DNA of 64,000 nucleotides from Gaiellales bacterium (GCA_036403155.1 DASWRM010000070.1:1-64000), one strand, 5' to 3'; counted from the stretch's first letter, positions 50,395 through 59,167 are shown. Program-made: numbers and translations. Notes: generated by a model not told the origin, from the letters alone.

Positions 50395-51228
50395 CTACCC
50401 GTCGACGGCGCGGAAGAACGTGAAGTAGAACTGCCGCCAGGCCGTCCACCAGTCGTCGGCGTGCGAGCGAAGCGTCCGGCCGTCCACGATCTCGACGACC
50501 GGGTGGTGGCGGTACCGCTCGACCTCTTCGCTGGCCGCGAGCTCGACCGTGATCTCACATGGGCTGCCCGGACTGTACGGCTTCACCGCGGCGGTGTCCT
50601 CGAGCGCTGCGGCGGCCGCGCTCTCGATCAGCTCGCGCGCACGCTTGGGTGCGATGTGCCGCGCGCTGAACCGGCCGAGCCCCTGCTTCACCGCGACGGT
50701 GGTGACGCCCTCGCCAAGCAGGGCCGTCGCCTCGCGGCAGACGGCGCGGTCGCCGGTCACCATGAGCACGGGGCAGCCCCAGGTTCCGCAGAGTGCTGCA
50801 TTGATGCCCGTCTCGCCGACCAGCGTGCCGTTGAACGCCAGGTTCCGCCAGCCGGTGCCCGACACGGTGTGGTTCATGACGCCGTCGGACGTGCCGGCCA
50901 TGGCGTGCATGCCGATGAAGAGTGCGGCGTCGCAGCCCTGTTCGAGGAACTCCGTGTACTCCGTCCACTCGTGCTGCACGACGAAGTCGCAGCGCGGGTC
51001 GAGCAGATCCGGGATCAGTGAGTTGAACGTCCAGCCCTTGCCGGCGCCGTGGCAGTCCATCACGACCACCTCGGTTGCCCCGCCGGTGAACGCTCCCCGC
51101 ACGGCGGCGTTGATCTCCTCCGTGTAGAGGCGTGAGCGGTCGGCGTGCAGCGGCTCGCCGCCGTCGACCTCGTACCAGTTGGTGACGCCGGCAACGCCCT
51201 CCATGTCGCTCATGATGAAGACCTTCAC
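50395..51228 (-). CDS. M55-family D-aminopeptidase (DppA-like)
   Basis: A 277-residue zinc aminopeptidase releasing D-amino acids, usually as a self-compartmentalised decamer. The metal ligands match DppA: Asp8 and Glu10 in MSDMEGVAG, a His in MDCHGAGKG, a His in IGMHAMAGT and a Glu in LVGETGINAALCG. It could recycle D-Ala peptides from peptidoglycan. GTG 51228 follows TAGGCT by 7 nt on the minus strand; an upstream in-frame ATG lies inside the divergent gene. Its promoter overlaps that of the DUF6624 gene. Confidence 0.9.
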   Translation of the reverse strand: MKVFIMSDMEGVAGVTNWYEVDGGEPLHADRSRLYTEEINAAVRGAFTGGATEVVVMDCHGAGKGWTFNSLIPDLLDPRCDFVVQHEWTEYTEFLEQGCDAALFIGMHAMAGTSDGVMNHTVSGTGWRNLAFNGTLVGETGINAALCGTWGCPVLMVTGDRAVCREATALLGEGVTTVAVKQGLGRFSARHIAPKRARELIESAAAAALEDTAAVKPYSPGSPCEITVELAASEEVERYRHHPVVEIVDGRTLRSHADDWWTAWRQFYFTFFRAVDG

Positions 51229-51234
51229 GGTCGA

Positions 51235-51241
51235 TAGCCTA
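51235..51241. promoter_or_regulatory. Shared symmetric -10 element TAGCCTA
   Basis: TAGCCT (51235-51240) lies 7 nt before the GTG at 51248. Read on the other strand, TAGGCT (complement of 51236-51241) lies 7 nt before the GTG at 51228. One seven-base element therefore provides a -10 in both directions, so firing of one promoter should block the other. Confidence 0.5.
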
Positions 51242-51247
51242 CAGACC

Positions 51248-51847
51248 GTGATCGAGCTGTTCCTCCGCGAAGAGCTGCTCACCATGGCGGCGGAGGACGG
51301 CGCCGTGCGCGAGCGCCTGGTCGCAGACGGGGCGCTGTTCGACGGGTACAACCCGCTGATGGCGATCGTGCACCGGCGAAACGGCGACCGGCTCGCCGAG
51401 ATCGTCGAGGGCCACGGCTGGCCCGGGCGGTCGCTGGTCGGCGACGACGGCGCCGACGCCGCGTGGCTGGTGGTTCACCACGCGATCGGCGACCCGGCGC
51501 TGCAGCGCCGGTGCCTCCCGCTGCTCGAGGCGGCGGCGGCGCGTGGCGACGTGCCCGCATGGCATCCGGCCACGCTGCTGGACAGCATCCGGTTCCAGGA
51601 GGGGCGGCCTCAGGTCTATGGCACCGTGTTCCACTGGGACGACCACGGCGTGATGGCGCCGAGTGCGATCGAGGACGAGGCGGGCGTCGACATGCGGCGC
51701 GCGCTGGTGGGGCTGCCGCCGCTGGCCGAGCAGGGTGTGACCGTGCGGGAGGCGGCCGTCATCGAGGGCGATGTCGCGCCCGCAGACCCCCGCGCGCGGC
51801 GGCGTGAGGCCGAGGCGTGGGCTCACTCGGTCGGCTGGCGAGAGTGA
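51248..51847 (+). CDS. DUF6624-family protein
   Basis: A 199-residue protein resembling the DUF6624 group: RRNGDRLAEIVEGHGWPGRSLVGDDGADAAWLVVHHAIGDPALQRRCLPLL is the diagnostic segment, followed by DSIRFQEGRPQVYGTVFHW. The function is unknown; it is soluble and mostly helical. The GTG 51248 start is supported by the -10 seven bases upstream; a frame starting at 51179 would overlap the peptidase gene. Convergent with the methyltransferase gene. Confidence 0.75.
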   Translation: MIELFLREELLTMAAEDGAVRERLVADGALFDGYNPLMAIVHRRNGDRLAEIVEGHGWPGRSLVGDDGADAAWLVVHHAIGDPALQRRCLPLLEAAAARGDVPAWHPATLLDSIRFQEGRPQVYGTVFHWDDHGVMAPSAIEDEAGVDMRRALVGLPPLAEQGVTVREAAVIEGDVAPADPRARRREAEAWAHSVGWRE

Positions 51848-51871
51848 GCCGGGGTTGACTCCCCTGTAGCG

Positions 51872-52585
51872 CTACGACCGGTCGGGCTCAGCCGTGCCCA
51901 CGCGGAAGAGCAGCAGGGCAAATCCCAACGTGTCGCGGCCGCCCAGCTCGCGGTAGCGCCGGCGTCCGGCGCGGATCCAGTCCAGGAACTGGCCGACGCC
52001 GGGCTCGTCCGGGTGTGCCCGGGCGTAGTCCTCGCCGTTCGCGGCCCATGCGTCCTCGTAGGCGTCCCACTCGTCGACCGTCGCGGGCCGCGCGCGCAGC
52101 AGCTCGAGGCCGGCCGGGTCGCCGAGCTGGATCGTCGCGCTCCAGTCGCCCAGCTCGTCGCGCGCCGCGCCGAGCGCCTCGAGGTATCTATCGTCCGGCG
52201 CACGCTTCCAGTAGCCCTCGCCGAGCAGCACCAGGCCGCCGGGTCGCGCCAGCTCGGCCAGCCGGTGGAGCGGCGTCACGGCCCCGACCGAGCACGCGAG
52301 GTCGTAGGACGCGGGCTGGGCCGGGAACTCGTTCGCGTCGCCCACGAGCAGCCGGATCCCCGGCGCGTCCAAGGCGCCCGGCTGGAGATCCACGCCGGTG
52401 CCGTCGATGGCCCAGCGGCCCGCGAGCCAGCGCAGCAGGGCGCCGTTGCCGCAGCCGAGGTCCAGCACCCGCGGCCCGGGCGGCAGCTCCACTCCGTCGA
52501 ACAGCTCCGCGAAGGAGCTCGCGTCGTAGGGGCCCATGAACTCGAGATCTCCGTGCGCGGCGCGCGACCACTCCGACCGGTTCAT
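51872..52585 (-). CDS. SAM-dependent methyltransferase
   Basis: A 237-residue class I methyltransferase with motif I PRVLDLGCGNGALL, the acidic residue in TGVDLQPGAL, and motif IV DLACSVGAVTPLHRLAEL. The C-terminal part (EDYARAHPDEPGVGQFLDWIRAG) is the cap typical of small-molecule methyltransferases. The ATG overlaps the stop of the nitroreductase gene by one base (TGATG), so they are coupled. Substrate unknown. Confidence 0.82.
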   Translation of the reverse strand: MNRSEWSRAAHGDLEFMGPYDASSFAELFDGVELPPGPRVLDLGCGNGALLRWLAGRWAIDGTGVDLQPGALDAPGIRLLVGDANEFPAQPASYDLACSVGAVTPLHRLAELARPGGLVLLGEGYWKRAPDDRYLEALGAARDELGDWSATIQLGDPAGLELLRARPATVDEWDAYEDAWAANGEDYARAHPDEPGVGQFLDWIRAGRRRYRELGGRDTLGFALLLFRVGTAEPDRS

Positions 52586-53100
52586 CAGTCGAGGTACGTG
52601 GCGAACCGCTCGGGCGGCTCGCGACCGGGCGGCTGCCACGCGCGGCCGGCATAGCCGAGGTGCAACAGCCCGAGGACGTGCTCGCCGTCCGCGATCCCGG
52701 CCGCAGCGCGTCCAGCCGGTGACCGGAGCACGCCCGGCGTCCGCCAGTACGTCGCGATCCCCCGCCCGTGCGCCGCCAGCATCACCGCATAGACCGCGCA
52801 CGCGCCGGCGCAGACGTCCTCCTCGTTCTGCTCGGCGTCGCCGCCCTGCACGACCGAGCATGCGACCAGCGTCGGCGCCCGGTCGAGCTTCGCGGCGCCG
52901 GCCGGGTGCGCCTGCTTGAGCGCTTCCAGCGCGCGCGGCCCCAGCACGCGGAAGCGCCACGGGTTGGTGAGGTGGTGGTTCGGCGCCCACCGCGCGAGCT
53001 CGAACAGCGCGTCCAGCTGCTCGCGCGGAACCGGGTCCGGGCGGTACACCTTGTGCGTCCGCCGGGTGCGGATCGCCTCCTCGACGTCCATCCGAGCCAT
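52585..53100 (-). CDS. Nitroreductase-family flavoprotein (YdjA-like)
   Basis: A 171-residue FMN-dependent oxidoreductase, short as in the YdjA/TM1586 group. The N-terminal DVEEAIRTRRTHKVYRPDPV and the segment FELARWAPNHHLTNPWRF are typical; the latter contacts FMN. Late GLLHLGYAGRAWQPPGR closes the fold. It reduces nitro or quinone compounds or has a dedicated metabolite. ATG 53100 has TACAGT about ten bases upstream. It is the first gene of a two-gene operon with the methyltransferase and is divergent from AdhC. Confidence 0.83.
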   Translation of the reverse strand: MARMDVEEAIRTRRTHKVYRPDPVPREQLDALFELARWAPNHHLTNPWRFRVLGPRALEALKQAHPAGAAKLDRAPTLVACSVVQGGDAEQNEEDVCAGACAVYAVMLAAHGRGIATYWRTPGVLRSPAGRAAAGIADGEHVLGLLHLGYAGRAWQPPGREPPERFATYLD

Positions 53101-53110
53101 CGTCGGCGGA

Positions 53111-53120
53111 ACTGTAGACT
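53111..53120. promoter_or_regulatory. Overlapping divergent -10 elements
   Basis: ACTGTA (53111-53116), which is TACAGT on the minus strand, and TAGACT (53115-53120) share the bases TA. They lie 10 nt and 8 nt from the nitroreductase and AdhC starts. Confidence 0.45.
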
Positions 53121-53128
53121 CACGCCCC

Positions 53129-54238
53129 ATGAAGATCCGGGCAGCGGTGCTCGAGGAGTTCGGCAAGCCGCTCGAGGTGCAGGAGATCGACCTCGCGGAG
53201 CCGCGCGCGGGCGAGGTGCTGGTGCGACTGGTCGCGTGCGGCGTCTGCCACACCGACCTCTACACCGCCTCGGGCGCCGATCCGTCCGGCTATGCGCCGA
53301 CCGTGCTCGGCCACGAGGGCGCCGGCGTCGTCGAGCGCGTGGGCGAGGGCGTCACGTCCCTGTCCCAGGGCGACCACGTGGTCACGCTCTTCTCCCCCCA
53401 GTGCGGCGAGTGCATCCACTGCCGCAGCCCCAAGACGAACCTGTGCCTCGCGATCCGCGACATGCAGGGCAAGGGGTACCTGCCGGACGGCACCACTCGG
53501 CTGTCCCGTGACGGCGAGCCGATCCGCCACTTCATGGGCACGTCGACCTTCGCCGAGTACACGGTGATGCCCGAGATCGCGCTGGCCAAGGTCGCGCCCG
53601 AGGCGCCGCTCGAAGGAGCGGCGCTGTTCGCCTGCGGCCTGTCCACCGGGCTGGGCGCTGCAATCAACACGGCCAAGGTGGAGGCCGGTTCGACGTGCGT
53701 CGTCTTCGGGGCCGGGATGGTCGGCCTTGGTGCCGTGGCCGGATGCCGGCTGCAGGGCGCTGACCGGATCATCTGCGTCGACATGTCGGAGGGCCGGCTC
53801 GAGCTGGCCCGCGGCCAGGGCGCGACCGAGACGATGATCGGTGGTGAGGACGCTGTCGAGCGGATCGTCGAGATGACCGGCGGCTTCGGTGCGGACTACA
53901 CATTCGAGGCGACCGGCAACGTCAACGTGATGCGTCAGGCGGTCGAGTCGGCGCGCATGGGCTGGGGCCTCTGCACCGTCGCCGGCGTGGCCGGCAAGGG
54001 CGAGACCCTGAACGTGGTCCCGCGGTTCCTGATCACCGGCCGGCGCATCGCCGGCAGCAGCTTCGGCGGGGTCAAGGGCCGCGAGGGGGTGCCGCGGCTG
54101 GTCGACCGGTGGATGGCCGGGGAGATCGACGTCTCGCCGTTCATCTCGCATCACATCTCGCTTGACGAGGTGAACCACGGGTTCGAGCTGATGGAGGCGC
54201 AGGACGGCATCCGCAGCGTGATCCGGTTCGCGACGTGA
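53129..54238 (+). CDS. Class III-type zinc alcohol dehydrogenase (AdhC/MscR-like)
   Basis: A 369-residue NAD-dependent medium-chain dehydrogenase. Catalytic zinc ligands are in VACGVCHTDLY and GHEGAG, structural zinc ligands in CGECIHCRSPKTNLC (C-x2-C-x2-C-x7-C), and the cofactor loop is VVFGAGMVGLGAVAG. Class III members oxidise the thiol adduct of formaldehyde and reduce nitrosothiols; in actinobacteria the thiol is mycothiol (MscR, Rv2259). TAGACT lies 8 nt before ATG 53129. The next gene is an MBL protein, the same order as Rv2259-Rv2260, and the start/stop overlap is GTGA. Confidence 0.88.
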   Translation: MKIRAAVLEEFGKPLEVQEIDLAEPRAGEVLVRLVACGVCHTDLYTASGADPSGYAPTVLGHEGAGVVERVGEGVTSLSQGDHVVTLFSPQCGECIHCRSPKTNLCLAIRDMQGKGYLPDGTTRLSRDGEPIRHFMGTSTFAEYTVMPEIALAKVAPEAPLEGAALFACGLSTGLGAAINTAKVEAGSTCVVFGAGMVGLGAVAGCRLQGADRIICVDMSEGRLELARGQGATETMIGGEDAVERIVEMTGGFGADYTFEATGNVNVMRQAVESARMGWGLCTVAGVAGKGETLNVVPRFLITGRRIAGSSFGGVKGREGVPRLVDRWMAGEIDVSPFISHHISLDEVNHGFELMEAQDGIRSVIRFAT

Positions 54239-54936
54239 TCGTCGAGCGCGCCGAGCACCCGCAGTGGACGTCCAACGCGTACCTCGTGGCCGAGGGCCCG
54301 GGCGGAAGCGGCGTCTTCATCGACGGCAACGGCGTCACGGAGCCGCTCGAACAGCGGGTTCGGGACGACGGCATCACGATCACGCACCTGCTGGTGACCC
54401 ACGGCCACGGCGACCACGTCGTGGGGGTGGAGGAGACGGCTCGCCGCCACGGGGTGCCGTTGCTGCGCTGGCCCGAGCTGGGCGATGGGGCGGTGGTGCG
54501 ATCGGGAGGCCTGGAGATCCGTGCGATGCACACCCCCGGCCACAGCCCCGACCACGTCGCCCTGCTGGTCGACGGCAGCGACGTGTTCACCGCGGACGTG
54601 CTCTTCAGGGGCACGCTCGGCGGCACCGTCAACGGCGGGCCGACCGGCTATGCGGATCTGCGGCGCTCGATCGACCGGCTGATGGAGCTCGACCCCGCCG
54701 TGCGCGTGCATCCCGGCCACACGCTGCCGACGACCATCGGCGAGGAGTGGGAGCACAACCCGTTCATCCGCATCTGGCGCGGTGTCGACCCGGAAGGCGA
54801 CGAGCCGTGCACCGTGCGCGGCGAGCCGGCCACGCTGATCCTGTGGGCCCCCGACTACGACGGCACGAACAAGGCCTGGGTGCGATACCCCGACGGCCGC
54901 GATCAGATCGTCGGCGGGTCCCAGGTGCAGCGGTGA
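54235..54936 (+). CDS. Metallo-beta-lactamase-fold hydrolase
   Basis: A 233-residue MBL-fold enzyme with the dinuclear metal motif THGHGDHV, a further His in HTPGHSPDHVA, the bridging Asp in DVFTADVLFRG and a late His in VHPGHTLP. By position after the MscR-like dehydrogenase it probably hydrolyses a thioester such as formyl-mycothiol or protects thiols, but that is inference. The GTG 54235 start overlaps the dehydrogenase stop, and its own stop overlaps the GTG of the cupin gene. Confidence 0.87.
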   Translation: MIVERAEHPQWTSNAYLVAEGPGGSGVFIDGNGVTEPLEQRVRDDGITITHLLVTHGHGDHVVGVEETARRHGVPLLRWPELGDGAVVRSGGLEIRAMHTPGHSPDHVALLVDGSDVFTADVLFRGTLGGTVNGGPTGYADLRRSIDRLMELDPAVRVHPGHTLPTTIGEEWEHNPFIRIWRGVDPEGDEPCTVRGEPATLILWAPDYDGTNKAWVRYPDGRDQIVGGSQVQR

Positions 54937-55331
54937 GCGGCTGGCGGGCCTCGCAGATCGAGGAGCTGCCGAGCACCGCGCCGGCAGGGTTCTGGGACGA
55001 ATGGGCGCGGGAGGCCGACTACGGCGGCCGCTGGCACTCGGTCGGCGAGCAGCTCGGCATCCGCGGCTTCGGCGTGAACGCGAACGAGGCCGACGCGGGC
55101 CGCGAGCTGGTCGTCCCGCACACCGAGACGGAGTACGACGAGCAGGAGGAGCTCTACGTCGTGGTGCGCGGCCGGGCGCGGTTCACGTGCGACGGCGAGA
55201 CCGTCGAGCTCGGCCCGGGAGGCCTGCTCTTCGTCGAGCACGCGGTGCCGCGGGAGGCGGTCGCGGTCGAGGACGGCACGCTCGTCCTGTGCGTCGGCGG
55301 CACGCCCGGCCGGCCGTACTCGCCGTCCTGA
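54933..55331 (+). CDS. Cupin-domain protein
   Basis: A 132-residue single-cupin protein. Cupin motif 1 is within HTETEYDEQEELYVVVRGRARF and motif 2 within GPGGLLFVEHAVPREAV. The His/Glu metal set is partly conserved, so it may bind a metal or sugar. It is the third gene of the operon with AdhC and the MBL protein (GTGA overlap), suggesting a role in the same detoxification step, unproven. Confidence 0.8.
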   Translation: MSGWRASQIEELPSTAPAGFWDEWAREADYGGRWHSVGEQLGIRGFGVNANEADAGRELVVPHTETEYDEQEELYVVVRGRARFTCDGETVELGPGGLLFVEHAVPREAVAVEDGTLVLCVGGTPGRPYSPS

Positions 55332-55337
55332 CCGCCT

Positions 55338-56099
55338 TCAGCGGTCGCGGCGGATGCGACTGAGCCAGCCGCCACCGGCGGCTTCGTCGTCCTCGTCGTC
55401 GACCGCCGGGGCCGTCGCGGCAAGTTCGCGCAGAGCGGCGATGGACAGTCCGCCGGGCTGCTCCGGACCACCGTCGCGGCCGCCGGAGAGGATGCGGTCG
55501 ATCCGGGCGATGCTGTCGCCGTCCAGCTCGAGGAAGCGGCAGCCGACGATCGTGTGGCCCGGGATCGATGCCGGCCGGACGGAGGCGACGCGCACCTCGC
55601 CGCTGATCGAGTCGGCGAAGAACCGGCCGTGGAAGATCAGGCGGTCGCCGACGCGCAGCAGCCGGGCGGTCGCGAAGGCGACGCCCGTCCGTGAGAGATC
55701 TTCGAGCGTGCCGTCGACCCGGTCGGCGTCCACGACGTCCTGGCAGTTGACCGCCTCGAGCCACGCCACCCCGCCGATCGGGACGCGCTCGGCCGCTCGG
55801 CGGCTCTCGTCGATGGCGATGGACGTCGGATGGAGGCGCACCATCGCCAGGTCGGGCGTGTGGTAGCTCGCGTCGTCGACGAGGAGGTGGATCTCCCAGG
55901 GGCGCGAGTCCGGCCCGACGACGCGCCCGGTGAGCGTCATGCCGGTCGCCACCGAGAGGCGCGGCGCCGTGACGACCGCGCGCTCACCGTCGAGCGTCAT
56001 CAGCGTCACGCGCAGGACGCCGCCGCCGTCGAGTTCCAGCTCGGACTCGGGACGGCTGAACAGCAGGGACATGGCATCCACCGGCGAGAGCGGTGTCAT
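55338..56099 (-). CDS. PilZ-domain c-di-GMP receptor-like protein
   Basis: A 253-residue protein with an N-terminal YcgR-like domain (about 10-95) and a PilZ domain. The two c-di-GMP-binding motifs are present: RRAAER (RxxxR) and, further on, DLSRTGVAFAT (D-x-S-x-x-G). A linker with acidic residues ends the protein (VDDEDDEAAGGG). It probably couples c-di-GMP to motility or surface growth; the GGDEF-EAL protein at 28.6 kb could be one source of signal. ATG 56099 is used; the frame further upstream overlaps the next gene. Confidence 0.85.
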   Translation of the reverse strand: MTPLSPVDAMSLLFSRPESELELDGGGVLRVTLMTLDGERAVVTAPRLSVATGMTLTGRVVGPDSRPWEIHLLVDDASYHTPDLAMVRLHPTSIAIDESRRAAERVPIGGVAWLEAVNCQDVVDADRVDGTLEDLSRTGVAFATARLLRVGDRLIFHGRFFADSISGEVRVASVRPASIPGHTIVGCRFLELDGDSIARIDRILSGGRDGGPEQPGGLSIAALRELAATAPAVDDEDDEAAGGGWLSRIRRDR

Positions 56100-56191
56100 G
56101 GCCCAACTATCGGCCGGAACGGGCGCCGGCTGTAGCGCGATCTCCGCCACACCACCCGTTGGAGTCAACGGAGGGGTATGAACGGGCCGTC

Positions 56192-57082
56192 TCAGAGGAC
56201 GGTTGCGATGACGGCGATCGCGATCGGCACGACGAACCAGGCGAGTGCGGTCAGCACGATCGCCGCCGCCGCGATCGTCTCGCTCTCGTCCTCGGGTGGC
56301 CGTCCGGCATGGCCGATCGTCTCCCACAGCGCGGCCAGCGACGGTGCGAGCGCCACCGCGATCCGCCGGTGTGCGAGCCCGGCGCCCTGCAGCAGCAGCC
56401 ACGCGAGCGCGCCGAATACCACCGCGAGCAGCACGCCGAGCGCGACGATGACCGGCGTGCCGGCACCCTTCAGCGCCCCGGCCGACCGCGCCACCGACGC
56501 CAGCACCGGCACCGCCGCGCCGCCTATCAGCACGGTGGGCAACGGCAGGCTGCCACCGCGGTAGCCGAGTGCCAGGCGGTCGGTCTGGATGCGTGCCCGC
56601 GCCAGCATCCGCCGCTCCTCCGAGCCGGTCTGGGACTGGCTCTCGCGGCGAGCGTATAGCCGTGAGAGCGTGCGCACGACCTGCGCTACGTAGCCGCGCA
56701 CGATCGTCCGCGCCACGAACTCGACCACGAGCCGCGCCGGCCCCGTCGCCGCGCCGAGCGACCGCAGCTTCGGATTGCGCCAGCCGTCCCGGTCCGCCAC
56801 CTCGAGCGCCCGCATGGCCAGCCGGTGGCTCTGCTCGAACCGGTCGCCGTGAGCGAGTGGCCCCGCGGCGGCGATCTGGCTCAGCAGCGACGCCTCGGTG
56901 CGCGTGTCGATCCCGATCTCGGCAAACGCCCGCTCGGCCGCCTCGTCGGGATCGCCGGTCAGCAGCTGGAGCGTCGTGGTGAGCTGCTCGGTGACGTCGT
57001 CGAGCAGGAGCCGGTCGCTGCCGGCACGGCCGTGCTCGCGGCTGTGCCGGCCGTCGGGATGCGGCGTCGGCGGCTGCTCCAT
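56192..57082 (-). CDS. Uncharacterised membrane protein
   Basis: A 296-residue protein. The first about 165 residues are soluble and helical, with many Arg/Ala. The second half has three to four hydrophobic segments (LPLPTVLIGGAAVPVLA, VIVALGVLLAVVFGALAW, AIVLTALAWFVVPIAIAVIA). No family is recognised. ATG 57082 has TAGCGT 8 nt upstream. It lies between the glycosidase-like lipoprotein and the PilZ gene on the same strand. Confidence 0.6.
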   Translation of the reverse strand: MEQPPTPHPDGRHSREHGRAGSDRLLLDDVTEQLTTTLQLLTGDPDEAAERAFAEIGIDTRTEASLLSQIAAAGPLAHGDRFEQSHRLAMRALEVADRDGWRNPKLRSLGAATGPARLVVEFVARTIVRGYVAQVVRTLSRLYARRESQSQTGSEERRMLARARIQTDRLALGYRGGSLPLPTVLIGGAAVPVLASVARSAGALKGAGTPVIVALGVLLAVVFGALAWLLLQGAGLAHRRIAVALAPSLAALWETIGHAGRPPEDESETIAAAAIVLTALAWFVVPIAIAVIATVL

Positions 57083-57112
57083 CGCGGCCAACGCTAGCGA
57101 CGGCGCCGGTCG

Positions 57113-59167
57113 CTACGGGTGCGACGCCTCGGCGATCGCGTTCCGGATCGCGTTCCAGCTGCCCTTGCGCCGCTCGTGCCAGGTGACCCGGTTCCAGGGC
57201 TTCCAGGAGAAGCCCGCCGTGCCCGTGATGGACTCGCCGGCGACCACGGTGATGCCGATCCGTCCCGCGGCTGTCGACGACACCGTGCCGTCGGTGTGCG
57301 GGACCCAGATGCGGCTGCTCGACGGGTCGCTGTAGGTCAGGTACGCCCAGGGGATGCGGACGTCGAGCCGGTCGCCGCGCCCGCGCAGCAGCTGCACGGG
57401 ATCGCTCCAGTCACCCCACCGCAGCGCCCCCACGTCGACCAGCTGGGGAGGGTGGATGCGGCCGGTTTCCGGGATCGCGTAGGGCCGGTCGAGCATCAGC
57501 CGCGGTGAGTCCCAGGCGCCGCTGCCCGGGCGAAGGTCGCGCGCGCGGGCCGCGACGTAGTGGTGGACGAGCCCGTACATGAAAGGGATCGGGTCGGCCC
57601 ACGCGGCCTCGGCGATGCGGGCGGCGCCGTCCCGCCCGATCGTCAGCGCGACGTCCGCATCGGGATCGACGTCCGGCACCCCGGGCAGCCCGCGGTTTCC
57701 CCCAGGGCGGACGTCCAGTCCGATGGCGAACCGCCCCGCGCGCCACGGGCTCGGCCTGTCGAGCTTCAGCCGCAGGTACAGATACTCCTCGTCCTTGGCC
57801 GCACGCATCTCGCGCACCGTTCCCGCGCCGCCGCCGATCACCTCGCCGCCGTCCGCCGGCGGGCCGGCGGGGTCGGCCGCGATGATCCCGAACTGCTCCT
57901 CGTTGGTCATCGCGTTGTGCCAGAGCTGGCGACGCTCCGCCGGCTGCTCGGTGTCCACGGTGTTCCACGTGGCCTTGAACCACTCGTCGATCCACTCGAA
58001 CAGCACTCCCCCGGCGTAGCCCTCCCGCCTGATGTCGCGCAGCATGGCGGCGTCCATGCGCCCCGCCTCGGCCTCCGCGTGGCCGCCCTGGTCGCGGCCG
58101 GCCGGGCCGGTGTGCGCGAGCCCGATGCCGGTCGGCACGCCGAACTCGGTGACCATGACGGCCTGCCCGCGGTGGTGCGCGCGCAGCTGCGCCAGGAAGG
58201 CTGCGTACGGATCCCCGCGCCGGTATGCGGGGGTGAGGCCGAGGAAGTCGGGATAGTACGGATACACGTGATAGCTCGCGAAGAACCCTCCGGGCCACGC
58301 GCGGGTCGCGGCGACGTGCATCGCGTCGACCGGCACCATGTCCTCGCGCGGCAGCGGCTCGGAGGGGTGGCGGAGCGGGTCGGTCGTGAGCCAGTTGGTG
58401 AACGTCATCGGCCGGCTCCAGCCCCGTTCCGCTTCCAGGCCCGCCGTGTAGTCGAGCATCCCGGCCAGCCAGCTCTCCATGGGTGTCGCGTCGTCCGTGG
58501 CACGGAAATACCTGCCGCGGAAGGGCGGCCGGCCGGCGTTCAGCCGGTCGGTCGAGCGGGTCGCGAGGGGATCCCACTCCACGCCGATCGACCATGCCAG
58601 CAGCCAGGGCGAGATGTCGCTGCGGTACCGGCCGTCGGCGTGCCCGGGCCGCACCGGGAGGTCGCCGTCGCCGTGGACGACGTCCACGGCGTCGTGCAGC
58701 TCGGCGCGGAACCCGTCCGTCACGGATCGCGCGTAGGCGTTCCCTGTTGCGACGAACTCGTCCTCGGGGATCCACACTCCCTGGATGACGCGGATCGGAT
58801 GCTCCGGATGAGCCAGGTCGTAGGCGCGGACGGCGTCGTAGAACGAGGGCCGCAGGATCGTGTAGACGCGCACGACGGAGGCTCCCAGCGCTCCCATGCC
58901 GCGCAGCCACCGGTCGTAGTCCGACCGTGTCGCGGCCACCTCGCCCGGAAGATGGCCGGGCGTCGTCGAGCCGAGGTTCACGCCGGCCCAGAAGCGGGGC
59001 ACGAGCCGTCCGTCCTGCACCGCGTCGATGCGGGTTCCGTCGACACGCGCCGGGAGTCGCAGCCCGTCCACGGTGACGGGGCTCGGCGGCTGCGGGCGGG
59101 TGGCCGCGCTCGAGCCGCAGCCGCAGAGCAGCGCGACGGCGATGGCGGCGAGCGCGCGGGGGGACAT
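57113..59167 (-). CDS. Glycosidase-like lipoprotein
   Basis: A 684-residue exported protein. The N-terminal signal MSPRALAAIAVALLCGCGSS has a Cys at a lipobox-like LCGC, so it is probably a lipoprotein. Residues about 50-420 resemble a (beta/alpha)8 glycoside hydrolase: FWAGVNLGSTTPGHLPGE at the start, ASVVRVYTILRPSFYDA, and VMVTEFGVPTG, where the Glu is a candidate catalytic acid or nucleophile. The C-terminal 200 residues are beta-rich and may bind sugar. Substrate and GH family cannot be named from sequence alone. Confidence 0.7.
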   Translation of the reverse strand: MSPRALAAIAVALLCGCGSSAATRPQPPSPVTVDGLRLPARVDGTRIDAVQDGRLVPRFWAGVNLGSTTPGHLPGEVAATRSDYDRWLRGMGALGASVVRVYTILRPSFYDAVRAYDLAHPEHPIRVIQGVWIPEDEFVATGNAYARSVTDGFRAELHDAVDVVHGDGDLPVRPGHADGRYRSDISPWLLAWSIGVEWDPLATRSTDRLNAGRPPFRGRYFRATDDATPMESWLAGMLDYTAGLEAERGWSRPMTFTNWLTTDPLRHPSEPLPREDMVPVDAMHVAATRAWPGGFFASYHVYPYYPDFLGLTPAYRRGDPYAAFLAQLRAHHRGQAVMVTEFGVPTGIGLAHTGPAGRDQGGHAEAEAGRMDAAMLRDIRREGYAGGVLFEWIDEWFKATWNTVDTEQPAERRQLWHNAMTNEEQFGIIAADPAGPPADGGEVIGGGAGTVREMRAAKDEEYLYLRLKLDRPSPWRAGRFAIGLDVRPGGNRGLPGVPDVDPDADVALTIGRDGAARIAEAAWADPIPFMYGLVHHYVAARARDLRPGSGAWDSPRLMLDRPYAIPETGRIHPPQLVDVGALRWGDWSDPVQLLRGRGDRLDVRIPWAYLTYSDPSSSRIWVPHTDGTVSSTAAGRIGITVVAGESITGTAGFSWKPWNRVTWHERRKGSWNAIRNAIAEASHP

